Shown here piece by piece: positions 1 through 10,856 of a DNA stretch of 64,000 bases. Every line of letters starts with the position of its first letter. The first letter of the stretch is position 1. The position numbers were made by a program, and so were the translations under genes. Below the pieces are notes generated by a model. The model was not told the origin of the DNA, made no database searches, and worked only from the letters and a program-made list of their open reading frames with translations. The stretch is from Rhabditophanes sp. KR3021 (lineage: Eukaryota > Nematoda > Chromadorea > Rhabditida > Alloionematidae): positions 5,580,001 through 5,644,000 of the forward strand of contig CAUJLY010000002.1 in NCBI GenBank assembly GCA_963281155.1. Reading direction: 5' to 3'.

Positions 1-1964
1 TGGTCTTGGTAAGACAGACGGAGATTGTTGAACCGATGTCAGAGGGTTTGGAAGTTGTTGCGCTAAAGATTGGAAATATGTTTTCTTCTTTACCATTTAA
101 GCTACTAACAGATTCAGGTTTGGAAGATGTAACGCTAAGGATTCCAATATTGTTTACATCAGTCCCATTTAAGTGGCTGACAGAATCAGATTTGGTAGTT
201 GTATCACTAGGGATTACCATGTCTACCTCCTGATTACCATTTAAGTCATTAACAGAATCAGGTTTGTGAGCAACTATTTTTTCAGGGTCTTGTTTTTTGC
301 TTTCAATGAATACTTCTTCTGCCACATCACTTTCGGCAACTTTATCAATGATCATGCCCATAAGATTACTATTTGAAGCTTTTGCTTTCATCGCAGCACA
401 TTTTCTTTTCATCTCTTCTCCTTTCTTTTGCCATGGATTCTTTAACCTTTGAGACATCTTTTTCGCCAACGATTTGGTTCATGGGTTTGGTTCGACGGCC
501 GGTGATCGTTGAACCAATGTTGGCGGGCTTCACAAGAGGTTTAGAGATTGATGGTTGAGGAGTTGTTGTTTTGACCGGTAGACAAATTGTTCTTGTGGGT
601 TCTTCAATTAAGGCCGGCACAATATCTTTTTCTAAGCATTTTTTCTTAAATGGCTCGGGAGTGTTTCCTTTTAAATGATCTTTTACAGCCGAAGTACTTG
701 CTTTATTTGATTCGTGACTACCGAATAAATCACACACTTCTGCTAAACTTTCCAATCCAAAACTCTTCAACAGATCCATACTTTTATCAGCAGCACCAGT
801 ATTAGGCATATACTCGATTGAATGAGCCATCACAGGGCCAGTAGACTTCCTTTTCACAGGACCTCTTCTGATTTGTGTTGTTTGAACAATTCTCTTTGGA
901 ATGGGCTCGTGGGCATGAATAGCTGGAGGTATTGTTTCCAAACCCTCAAAATTCTTAAACAAATCTTCTATACTTTGAGTTGAAGTGGTCATTTTTGGAG
1001 TAGATAATGGAGCTTCTTTTGGAGTAGATAATGGAACTTCTTTCGGAGTTTGCTTCTTATTAACAGTAACGACGGGATTTGAGCGGACTGATGGAGTTCG
1101 AAGGCGAGTAGATCTACGAGGAGAAAATGTTGTTGTCTTGGCAGCATCAGACGTTGATGGCGCATCTGATGAAGTAAAGTTTATTGGATGCCCACTAACT
1201 TGAATAATAGAATCAGGCTTGTGAGCAACTCTCTTCTTCGCCTCAATCACAGGCGTCTCAAGAATAGCTTCTTCGACATCGTCTTCTCCGATTTCATCAA
1301 GCATCATATCCTGAAGCTCGTCGTCAGAATCTTCATCACTAGAAACTTGCTTTCTCTTCTTAATTTTTCCAGCACCTTTATTGGTCCCCAATCCAATTTG
1401 CCCTAACTCTTCTTCTAAATCGAATTCTTCCAAAGCCTTCCTCCCATTGACGGGTAGTCTACTCAGCGTCTTGGACTTTTTCAATGTCTTCAAAACCTCT
1501 ATAGACTTAAACAACAACGATTTCACCTTAATAAATTGATTCAAATCAGCCTTAGCTTTCACATTCTTCTCAGTCAAGTCTTTGTTCTGATTCTTAATAA
1601 CAGAAATATCCGCTTCTATGCTCCTAAACTTCTTGGAATAATCCTGCAAATTAGACGTCAACTCGCAGTACAATTTATTCATTTCACTAGATTTCATATC
1701 AAGATGCTTGTTGCGTTCTTCCAGCTCCTGGTTGATACCTTCCATCTTTTCTTTTTCTTTACGCATTTCGGCGATGTAACGGCTTTGATCGTCGTGTGTT
1801 TTAAGGAGAGTTTTGTAGTCACCGGTCCCTGTTGAGCAGTTTTGGATCTTGAACGACATCTTTCGTATGATTTCCCAGGAATGTTCACAGTTTTCTAAAA
1901 TTGTTTCGCAATTTGGACATTCTTGCAGTGCTCCACATGCAATACAGGAGATTTTATTATCCAT
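1..1964 (-). CDS. Coiled-coil protein with N-terminal Cys-rich motif, partial and frameshifted
   Basis: The product is not recognised. The protein starts at 1964 and reads 531 residues to a stop at 369. The N-terminus has CxxC pairs (C7, C10, C16, C19) like a small zinc-binding knot. A charged coiled coil follows at about residues 60-165, then an acidic serine stretch and long low-complexity Ser/Thr/Pro/Lys sequence. Below about 487 a second frame on the same strand is open from about 487 to the window edge. It encodes sequence related to the first protein's own residues around 200-260 (shared KKG..K.RK, a MIID-like acidic patch, and VAHKPDS). The C-terminus therefore seems to be an internal duplication reached through a +1 shift near 440-487, and it continues off the left edge. 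No homolog is named; a chromatin or cell-cycle scaffold is possible but not shown. Confidence 0.6.
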
Positions 1965-2227
1965 TTACAAAAAATCTGAAAGAAATAGGTAAATGATAAG
2001 AATATAATAATTTACTTTTCTCGTTGAATGTTTTTGACCAAACGTTGTCACCAGCAAGCAATATTAACTTACAGTGAACAAAAAACAGCTGATTAAAATA
2101 TAGAATGTTTAAATCATTTAGAACAATTTTTCCATGCGGAAAAATGCATCAAACCTTGGTAAGATATTACTTCACAATAGATCATTAATATGTGTATCTT
2201 ACATAAGATGTGAATTCAACTATAAGA

Positions 2228-2237
2228 TATAAAAAGG
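2228..2237 (+). promoter_or_regulatory. TATA-like box of the isochorismatase gene
   Basis: TATAAAAAGG lies about 65 bases before the start codon at 2293. The 330-base gap to the divergent gene ending at 1964 must hold both promoters. Confidence 0.4.
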
Positions 2238-2280
2238 ATGATGAATGACAAATATCATTATCTAAGGATTTACAAATTTG

Positions 2281-2292
2281 TTTATTTTAGAA
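2281..2292 (+). promoter_or_regulatory. Probable trans-splice acceptor
   Basis: TTTATTTTAG ends two bases before the ATG at 2293 and has no upstream donor or exon to pair with. In nematodes this arrangement is typical of spliced-leader addition. Confidence 0.5.
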
Positions 2293-2959
2293 ATGGCCTC
2301 AAGAATTATTAGTCGTATTAGCCCAAAAACAAGCGCTTTATTTGTTTGTGACATTCAAGAAAAGTTCCGGTAAGTTTTGTAGTTAATTTACTTATTTTAA
2401 TACTCTAGTCCAATTACCGCTTACTACCCTGAAATAGTTGAAGTTGCCAGACGTATGATCGGAGCATCCCACAGTTTAGGAATGCATATTGTCGCTACTG
2501 AACAATATCCAAAAGGTCTTGGACCAACTGTCGCAGAGTTAGAATTGAGCAAATTCAATATTTCTGCATTTGCTAAAACAAATTTTTCAATGTGTATCCC
2601 TGAAGTTATGAAAACGTTGCCAAAGGAAAACGAATCCATTATTCTAGTTGGAATCGCAGCTCACGTATGTATTTTGCAGTCTGCTATGGATTTGATGGAA
2701 CAAGGAAAAGATGTACACGTCATAGTTGATGCGGTTTCGGCAGTAAATTTGACTGAAAGGTAATACAAAATCTCATCTAATGATTGCTAATCCTTTTAGA
2801 AAATATGCCTTCGAAGCGCTCAAAGAAGCTGGAGCTAAACTCAGAACTAGTGAATCTGTCATTTACGAATTATTGAAAGGATCTGGACATCCCAATTTCA
2901 AAGCCGTTCAAAGTTTTATCAAGACGTCTGCTCCTGATTCTGGGTTAATGGATCTATAA
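2293..2959 (+). CDS. Isochorismatase-family hydrolase (ISOC1/2-like)
   Basis: Three exons (2293-2369, 2409-2759, 2800-2959) give 195 residues, the usual length for ISOC-type proteins. Introns are 39 and 40 nt. The cysteine-hydrolase triad is visible: Asp in FVCDIQEKF near residue 20, Lys in SAFAKTNFSM near 85, and Cys in GIAAHVCILQS near 112. Animal members are cytosolic or mitochondrial hydrolases whose natural substrate is unclear; isochorismate itself is not an animal metabolite. The start is the first ATG after the T-rich acceptor. The family call is firm, the substrate unknown. Confidence 0.9.
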
Positions 2960-3283
2960 ATATTTTATTAAAGTGAAACCAAATTAGACGTGTTTAGAAA
3001 GTCGTAATATCAATAAGAATTTAATAAAGTGTTTATATAACTATCATTTAAGTGCATCATACCTTGTAATACTTCATTTCAATGAATCGTCCTAAAGTGT
3101 TCATAATGAATATCTATTTTTGAATATAAAAACAAATATTTACCTAAACTTCATTAAAGACATTACTTTTAACACATCCGGCGTATTTCTATATAGAACA
3201 TCTCAATTTTTCATTCAAACCAAAGACACAATCATTTATTAATAAAATTACTTTATTTCGTTACAATAAAGAAAATATTTATA
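2960..3283. other. Convergent 3' intergenic region
   Basis: AT-rich spacer between the isochorismatase stop and the 3' end of the small coiled-coil gene on the other strand. It holds ATTAAA/AATAAA-type polyadenylation signals for both (for example near 2968 and, on the minus strand, near 3237-3268). Nothing else is seen. Confidence 0.5.
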
Positions 3284-3699
3284 TCAATCAGTACCTTCTT
3301 CATGTTTAGCGTCTTCAATCACCAATTCATTAACCTTATCTTCGGTCTCTTTCATATTAACTTTAAGGGCAGCTTCTTTCTCCATAACAACTGCCAATTC
3401 AGCTCTAATGGACTCAGCTTCTATTCTCCTACGATCTAAATCATTCTTTTGCTCAGTCAGGGCAGCAAGTCTAGCTCTGATATCATCAACTTTCTTCTGT
3501 TTTTCCTCAAGGTCAGATTTTTTCTGCTCGAGTTTCTCAATAGTTTCACGATGCTTCTTGATCAAGGCCTCTTTCTTTTCAATTTCACTCATACGATCTT
3601 CTAGAGTCTTCTTAGGACATTCTAAATAAACTAAATTAAACTTTCATAAAATAACAACCTACTCTGTCCAGCACACTTATTCTTTCTAAATTGAACCAT
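3284..3699 (-). CDS. Small highly charged coiled-coil protein
   Basis: Two exons (3699-3663, 3621-3284) joined across a 41-nt intron encode 124 residues. After a short basic N-terminus with two Cys (MVQFRKNKCAGQKCPKK) the rest is almost one uninterrupted heptad-rich helix of Glu, Lys, Arg and Leu from about residue 18 to 115. A T-rich acceptor lies three bases before the ATG (AG at 3704-3703), which supports this start and suggests trans-splicing. No family was recognised. The helix could dimerise or act as a cytoskeletal or kinetochore adaptor, but nothing in the sequence shows which. It lies just downstream of the lamin gene on the same strand. Confidence 0.7.
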
Positions 3700-3709
3700 T
3701 TCCTAAAAC

Positions 3710-4200
3710 AAAAAAGTTTAAACAAATACTAAAATCAAATCAATTTAAGCTGATATATCCTCTAGCCCATCACCAAACAATATTATAGTGATTTGGACAC
3801 TGCTTACTCATTCTCAACTATACACTTACACTATAAAAATACTATCACATCTTCTTTCCTCCCAACAACCAAAACTTCTGTTGTTATTATTATTACTAAC
3901 CCCACTCTTTCTCTATACAAATTAATAATGCTAGTAATAAGAATACTTTTATTTGTGATTAATTGTTTCAAAATTTATTAAGACGCAGTTTTCGTTAAAT
4001 GGTAAATAATACAATATTCAGTTAAAATATAGAAAAAATTACAGCCTTTTAACATATCGTTTAAAAAAGACCAGACACAAATCGAGATCTGTTCTTATTT
4101 TTAAACACAAAAAGAGATGTATGATATAAAATAAAAAGAAGAAATGAATTGAGAAATTGTCTCTGCAAAAATTAATCAGAATGAAGGTTAAAGGGGGAGT
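3710..4200. other. Spacer between lamin 3' end and coiled-coil gene
   Basis: AT-rich sequence that must hold the lamin 3' UTR and any promoter of the downstream gene. A short forward reading frame at 3793-3981 has no coding character. Nothing else is seen. Confidence 0.5.
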
Positions 4201-6051
4201 CTACATTATAGAACAGTTTTCATCGGACTTTCCTGTCTTGATGTGTTTGACGACATCGGCTTCGGAATAGAGGTCACGTGTAGCTTTTACATTGTCAGAA
4301 GGATCGTAAAGGACGGACTTCAAAGCTTCCCCAGTTGGCCAATTTTGGTTTTTGAATTTTAGATTGGAGTTTCCGGTTTCAGCATCTAATGCATTCTTTG
4401 ACCAAATCTTGATTTCGCCATTAGCTGGAATGGTGAACTTGGGATTGAAGATGTAAGCAATGGCATCACTGTCTGATTCCATTTCCAACTTCCATTTTCC
4501 GAGAACAAAAGGTTCATCCGAATTGTTACGCAACTTGACATAAGACCCACATTCGGGGAAATCTTCAATTGTGATGACACAATGGCTCTTAGCGACTGAA
4601 CGCATCTGGGAGACTTTTTGTTTGAGTGAAGGATCCAATTCTAATTCCTCTCTGAAGCTATCTTCGAGTCTTGGTCTCTTAGCAGGTCTTCCTGTTGACA
4701 AGAACTTTCTGATGAAAGAAGAGTTTCTGGATGGGGATGCTTCAGACAAGTTGGTTGAATTTACCAGATCCGCAGAGATATTGAGTCTAGTTTCTTCACC
4801 TTCTAACAAACGACGGTAAGCATTGATTTCGGTATCTAATTGAACTTTGACATCCATTAGATCAGAGTACTGAACCATTAGAGTTTCAATTTGCTCTTCC
4901 AATTCTTTGATGTGTTCGTCTTTGTCATTGAGCCTGATAGAATAGTCACTTTCCATCCCCTTCAATCTTCCTTCTAATTCATTAATTCTTCCTTGGAGAT
5001 TGTCTTGTTGGCCGGTTAAGTTTCTGTACTTTGCATTGACATCTGACAGTTCGCCACGAAGAGTCGAAATTTGAACACGAGCGTTCGTCAACTCGGCCTT
5101 ATCTTTCCCACCACTGCTAGCAGCATCCCTGAACTTCTTCTGGTACATCGCATGCATCGGTTTCTTTTCTGCTTTGGGCAATCTTTTGGTCGCATTCAGC
5201 ACGCATGGCGTGAAGTTGTTCAACCAACTCGGCGTTGAAGGACTTGTCCAACTCTGACCGGAGCACAGTCAATTCCTGTGACTTCTTAGTGTGGAATTCC
5301 TTCGACATTGCGTCTGTTAGCCAACCTTTCGAACTCTAACTCTTCAGTAAGAGTTAAGATTCTGTTTTGAAGGTCAGATCTGAGAATAGTTTCGTCTTCG
5401 AGAGCTTTCTTAGCTAATTTCAACTTGTTCATCAAGTCTTTGAGTTCATCAGAAAGGCGATTTCTTTCTTTTTCCGCATGAAGAGTCCTATTTTTGTGAG
5501 TTTCCACAGAAGCCTTCAACTCTTGGGTCAAATTTTGTTCAGACAAAAGAGCGGAAGAGGTAGACTTAAGTTCTCTTTCAATCCTAACTAATCTAGAGGT
5601 AGCATCATTCCCTTCATGAACAGCCTTGTTTCTTTCGATCTCCAACAAATTCTTGTCATGACTAAGTTTGTCCAAAAGCGCCCGAAGATCCTCAATCTTC
5701 TTGACGTAAGCATCGGTGTTATCGGTGGCCTTTCTTACGTCTTCTGACTCAATTCTCTGAATCTGAACATTCAAAGCAGCGTTTTCTGCCTCTAAGCTAC
5801 GGACTTTTTCGATGTATGCAGCCAAGCGGTTATTCAACCCAGACAATTGTTCCTTCTCGTGAGTTCTAGTGCCTTTGTTAGTTGCAGTAGTTGAGTTAAG
5901 GGAAACATTTCTAAACAATAAATACGATGACAATGAAGGGTAGGTAACAAACTTACGAAAAAACAGAAGATTCTCTTGTCTCGTCACTGACTCCATTGGC
6001 TGCCTTTTTGGAGGTAGAAGCTCTTGTGCTTCTCTGTGTCTTGCTAGACAT
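4201..6051 (-). CDS. Nuclear lamin (B-type) with two apparent frameshifts
   Basis: Exon 1 (6051-5957) encodes a Ser/Thr/Lys-rich head; after a 46-nt intron exon 2 starts at 5910. Rod coil 1 opens with KEQLSGLNNRLAAYIEKVRS and the rod closes with INAYRRLLEGEETRL, the lamin/intermediate-filament consensus. An NLS-like RPAKRPRL, an Ig-fold lamin-tail domain and a C-terminal CSIM (CaaX prenylation box) follow, so the product would line the inner nuclear membrane. Reading through needs two corrections: one extra base at 5308/5309, and one extra ATGC copy (4 nt) within 5149-5156. With both removed, the spacing matches vertebrate lamin coil 2 residue for residue, including an aligned Tyr. No GT-AG intron restores the frame. 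Animals normally need a functional lamin, so sequence error or a second copy elsewhere are the likely explanations. Confidence 0.9.
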
Positions 6052-7725
6052 AATCTTTTCTATAAAAATATAATATTATTTTAATAAAGTGTATTTTAAC
6101 GACTAATACTGCACGCAAATTTTATATCAAAATTTTCCTTCCCAATCAACGAAAGAAGGTTAAAAATAGCTTGATGGATTATTTAAAATTATGTAAAGGA
6201 AACGTTGAAATTAAAAGATCGATCGTAAATGATGGAATGTGTCAGTTTGAGTTTAATTAAATGCTTTAAAAAAGTTGGAATGCGTGTGGAAAAGGTGTTG
6301 CGTAATACCAAAGTTTGTATGTCTTTCCAATTTCAAAGGTTCATCAAAAAGGGGGCATTGTATTGTTAGACTGCGATTTAAAACGAAATTGGAACAAGAT
6401 GCTGGACTGTTGAAAACAAGCTAATAAATGTTTATTACTTTTTGTTATCATGGGAATGAATTTAAGGAGTGCGTTGATAACTTTGTTTCAATAGAAGATA
6501 TTAAATAAATTTAAAAAATAATAAAATGATATGACGTGAAATTTGATGCGTAAAAAGTTCATTTCGTAAGAAATATAAATGCTTGTAGGCTAATCTAAAA
6601 GGCTAGGTAGTGCTAGCAATTGACAACATTTTTTTGATGTTTCAACAACTAGGAGAGACAACCCTTTTAATCGAGAGAAAACGAGAATGCATATGTTTGA
6701 GCAAACTATTATTTGAGGCAAAATACATATTTTTTTCACATCTGATATATGAGTGAAGAGAGTACATACAACTATGCGTAAACATTCTTTAAGTGAAAAA
6801 AGACAATTTTTTGTCATTAGCAAAAAGATGGTTGTTAGGATGGTATATAAATTATACATTACATTTAGCAGAGTGACGAAATTGCGCAAATAGGCGCGAT
6901 TTATAAATAGGGGCAAATTTAAATAGTACCGGATAAATATAAAAGATGAGTATAGGTTCGGTTTAAATGACAATAATTTAAATAACAATGCCTATACTAA
7001 AAAGGTTTGACGGACAGTTGAATAGATAATAAAATGAGTACGATTTCAAACAAAAGGAAATGATCTTTGATATTATTTAATTTAAATAGATACATATCTT
7101 ATAACAGATACTCTAAATTAAATATTGGCACGAGCTAGAGGATATAAGCATGTTTTGGCAAATAATGAAGCTTATTTTGGTTTTTGTAAACAAGTGTGCA
7201 GAGAATGTATGATATAGAACTTTAATTCTTCAATAAATGTATGTACATATAGATATTATTTGCAGATTGGTTCTATAGGTAATAGGAAAATAATAAAATA
7301 TTACAATGTGTATGTATGAATGAAAGCACCTTTTTGAGAAAGCGATTTCTTTATAAAGTTTGTATATAAAAAAATCAGTTAACAAAAAGAAAGAAAAGTG
7401 TAAAGAGACAAAACTTTGCGCAAGAATTCATCTAAAAAGGGTGAAAATGAGCATGTCAAATGTCGACAAACCTTGAGCAGAATCCGCTATTTATTTACTC
7501 TGTAAATATCATGCGGCGCGATACTATTAATTTAGACTGAAAAAAATAGGAGACAAAATAGAGTCATTAATGAAGTATGATCAATTACACGAATAATTTT
7601 GTATTTGAAATGTTAAAATGATTGATATTATGTCAATATTAATTTGACAAAAAGATTTAAGTGACATTAAAAGTGTATTTATTTAAATTTGTACAAAACA
7701 TTCATTTATGAAAGTGTAGTGGTTA
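6052..7725. other. Long AT-rich gap upstream of the lamin gene
   Basis: 1.7 kb without a convincing gene. It should hold the lamin promoter and the 3' UTR of the mucin-like gene that ends at 7726. A 132-residue reading frame at 6590-6988 on the minus strand is hydrophobic and low-complexity, without splice or start context, and is not called. Confidence 0.5.
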
Positions 7726-10060
7726 TTAAGTGAGTGAAATAGTTGGTTGGTGAGTGGAATTATTTGAATTAATATTATTAATGGGAACTCGCGATGCCAA
7801 AACAGATGTGGCATGATGGTTCGGGCTTGGCCTGTGTGCGGTTGCAGGCGGACCGGCAAATTTGTTTGATGGCGGAAGGGGGCCTTTAAAAAAATTTAAT
7901 TGTCTTGCAATTTCCATAAAATCTTCTGCTTCATTTAGACGATGGACGATGTCGCTATTTGGCGGGATCACCGCAGGGGGATTGGCTGAATTAAATTAGC
8001 ATTAACTAAGTTCAAATTTAATTAGAATTACCTTGATGATCGCGTGTACTTTTTGTTGCAAAAAACGATTGTGGAGGAGTTGCTGAAGGTGGGCCTATCA
8101 GTTTAGTCGAATGCAATGAATTAGAAATCGGAGATGGGGGAGTCGGACCTTCTCTAGCAGAAGTAGGAATTTGAGTTGTTGTGGAATCAGGAACTGGGGG
8201 TGTTGTGGAAGTAAGGATTTGAGTTGTAGTTGAAGTTAGAATTTGAGTCGTTGTGGAAGTAAGAATTTGAGTTGTCGTAGAAGGTATTGTAGAAGTAATT
8301 AAACTTGGAGTTGAAGTTGTCGGAATTTGAGTTGTAGACGAAGTTACAGGAATTTCAGCAGTTGTCGGAGGAATTTGTTTCGTGCTCAATACTGTCATTT
8401 TACTTGTTATTGAAATTGTCGAAGGAATTTCAGTCGTCGTAGCAATTTCCTTTCTTATAGAAGTTGTATGCACTTCAGCTTCAATTGTAATAGAGGTCGT
8501 TTGAGCCTTTTCAGTCGTGGTTAAAATTTCAGTGGTAGTAGGAATTTCAGTGGTGGTGGGCATTTCAGGCGTAGTAACAATTTCCTTTTCCTTGGTAGTT
8601 GTTAAAGTTAAAAAAGGAGTCGTAAACGTTTCATGTTTAACCGTAATCTGACTCTTGCGATTATTTTCACCCATCGAACTATCAATCGGTTTTATTGTTA
8701 AGCTGCTTTCGCCGACACTTTCATTACTTGTCAAATTATTTGTATGAATATTCATAGGCTTAATTTTAGAAAACAAATGACTAGTTGTACTATTAATGAC
8801 TTGACTAGGCTTATCAGTCGTCGTCATTTCAATAGCAGGTACATTCTTTTCAAACTCAATCACTGACAACTTTTGATCGACATTTAGTTTAATGGAATGT
8901 GCACCGATTTTTGGATCTCTTTCAAAGTCAACTATTGATAACGATGAACCATTCAATTTCGACAATTCCTCAACTATCTTTCTGATCACAGCTGGTGAGG
9001 GTGTTTTTTTAGGGAAAATAGTTTCTATTGAACTCTTGCCTTCTGACTGTTTGTGGGTATCTCTTTTGAAATCTACCATTACTTTGTTCATAGATTCAGA
9101 AGCAGTTATATCTTCTACATTGCTGAATTTATCCGTTTCAGTTATCTCATTTAATTTGATTAATTGAGTTGTTGTTTCGAAGTGAGGAATCTTAGTGGAA
9201 CCTCTCATCTTAGCAGTTGATCCTGAAGATCTATTTGCTTTTGAATTGTCCGTTTGACCTACATTGAAAGATCTCGCAAGTTGTTTATTACGCATATCAA
9301 ATTGTTGCAACACCGACACATTCGACTGTTTTTTTGGAATAGGAATATTAAAAGTAGATGGATGGACATCATGTACTCTGTTTCTTCTTCCTGTATTAAT
9401 TCTAATTATACCATTTCTCATTCTATTTCGATTACCACCCAAAAATCCTTTTCCTTCTTCCGATCCAGACACGGAAGTCCTATTTCTGTGTCTTAAATTA
9501 TTTTGCCCCATTTCTCCTATCAGCGCCTGTTGCCCAATTAATACTGGTTCCATGCTTATTTGCTGCTTTACAAATGTTGCGTTAAGCTTATTTTCAGGTT
9601 TATTAAAAGCTTTTAAATCTAAGATGATATCTCGTTGGATGATTTATTTAGAATAAATTTATAAAACATACGTCGCGACATCTCATTTATTTCTCCTGAG
9701 CTGTCTTTACGTTTTGAAAAGCCATGTTGTTGTGATCGATGTCTACTTGACCGGAACATCATCTTCTTAATTAATCTATACCAAATGAGAAGAAGAAATT
9801 GCTTTAAAACACATCAAACCATCCAAACAAACCTATTTTTGTTAGCCTCCTACAATAAGCAAACAATCATAAATTCAAGGCCATAGCTAATTTGTTTTAT
9901 CAGATTAGGGATTAACACTTACCTGCTCTTCGACAATCAAACTTGTGCCATTAGCCTAAATAAGCCTGTTTCAGTAATATTTTAATATTTTTAAGCTTAC
10001 CTTGATACTAGTTGCAATTAATAACACCAAAATAAGGTAAATATATACATTAAACATCAT
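7726..10060 (-). CDS. Secreted Thr/Ser-rich mucin-like protein
   Basis: Six exons (10060-10001, 9955-9923, 9849-9833, 9775-9672, 9618-8032, 7985-7726) join in frame to 686 residues. Exon 1 encodes a signal peptide (MMFNVYIYLILVLLIATS), so the product should be secreted. Exons 2-4 are tiny (33, 17 and 104 nt). The body is basic and Asn-rich at first, then has a long Thr-rich stretch with TTTEIPTTTEI and three TSTTTQIL-type repeats, a good substrate for O-glycosylation. The C-terminus is Pro- and Asn-rich. It has few Cys and no known domain was recognised. Cuticle, eggshell or surface-coat roles are possible but unproven. The exact early exon choice is by eye. Confidence 0.7.
8190..8290 (-). 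repeat. Coding tandem repeat, 27-nt unit
   Basis: About three copies of a 27-nt unit encode TSTTTQIL-like nonapeptides inside the mucin-like gene. Flanking sequence carries more degenerate Thr-Glu-Ile-Pro copies. Confidence 0.6.
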
Positions 10061-10853
10061 AGGTAAATAAAAAATAACTAAAGTAGAAAACAAACTGAAA
10101 TGAAAGTGTCAAAAATAAATACAATCTAATAAATATCATTTCCCACGATCATCTAAAATTGCAAAATACTTTTTTTGATACTTCTCAATTGGTGTAATAA
10201 AATGTAACATATTTATAATTCTATTTTTTAATTACAGCAAACATTTTTTGTGTCAGAAGTAGTTGCAATAAACTGTTTATCCTCTTCTTAAAAGGGAAAG
10301 TGTTAATAAAAAGAAGAAGGTATAGTTTAAACAAATAAAATGAAGCACGATTATTTACACAATTTCGGCAGTAAATTATAAATGTTTAGAAATATAAATA
10401 ATTAGGTAATAGATTGCATCTACAACTTCTCATCTCCAGCTTTTCCATTTTCTTTTTCAGTGCAAAAGGTTATCTAAAACAAAAATTTTACATGAACCAC
10501 ACACCCAACCAACAAAGAATAAATATCTCTTTTTGCGGTAATTACCAAACTATCTTTTTTAAGGGTATCTCAAAGATTGAACATGAACAGGTTTTCAAAG
10601 GCAGATTTGAGCTATTGACCATTTAATATCTTACTATTAGATATCCTATATCATTTAGATATGCGTATCTTATGTAATGCGAATATTTATTGCATATAAA
10701 TAAAGCGAACCAAGGTAATTTTTTTCGTCATAAAAAAGCATAATTTGATTAAGTTGTTTATTACGATTTAATACAAAAAATTTGTAACATTTATGTATTA
10801 GAAACAATAAAATTTAGTACAATAAAAATTTGGTACAATAAAAATTTAGTACA
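10061..10853. other. Intergenic region
   Basis: AT-rich. It holds the 5' region of the mucin-like gene and, near its right end, a short tandem repeat. A 70-residue forward reading frame at 10414-10626 shows no protein-like features. Confidence 0.5.
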
Positions 10854-10856
10854 TTA
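10808..10856. repeat. Short tandem repeat, ~16-nt unit, 3 copies
   Basis: Three near-identical copies of AAAAATTTAGTACAAT run directly into the stop codon and 3' UTR of the PAQR gene. Only a few bases differ between copies. Confidence 0.7.

Noticed and set aside
4201..5308. A hidden intron as the cause of the lamin frame breaks
   Set aside because: The only intron-sized GT-AG choice at the first site (41 nt) leads straight to a stop, and any intron would shorten a rod whose spacing already matches other lamins.
6590..6988. 132-codon open frame upstream of the lamin gene
   Set aside because: Low-complexity hydrophobic translation of AT-rich DNA, with no splice, start or family support.
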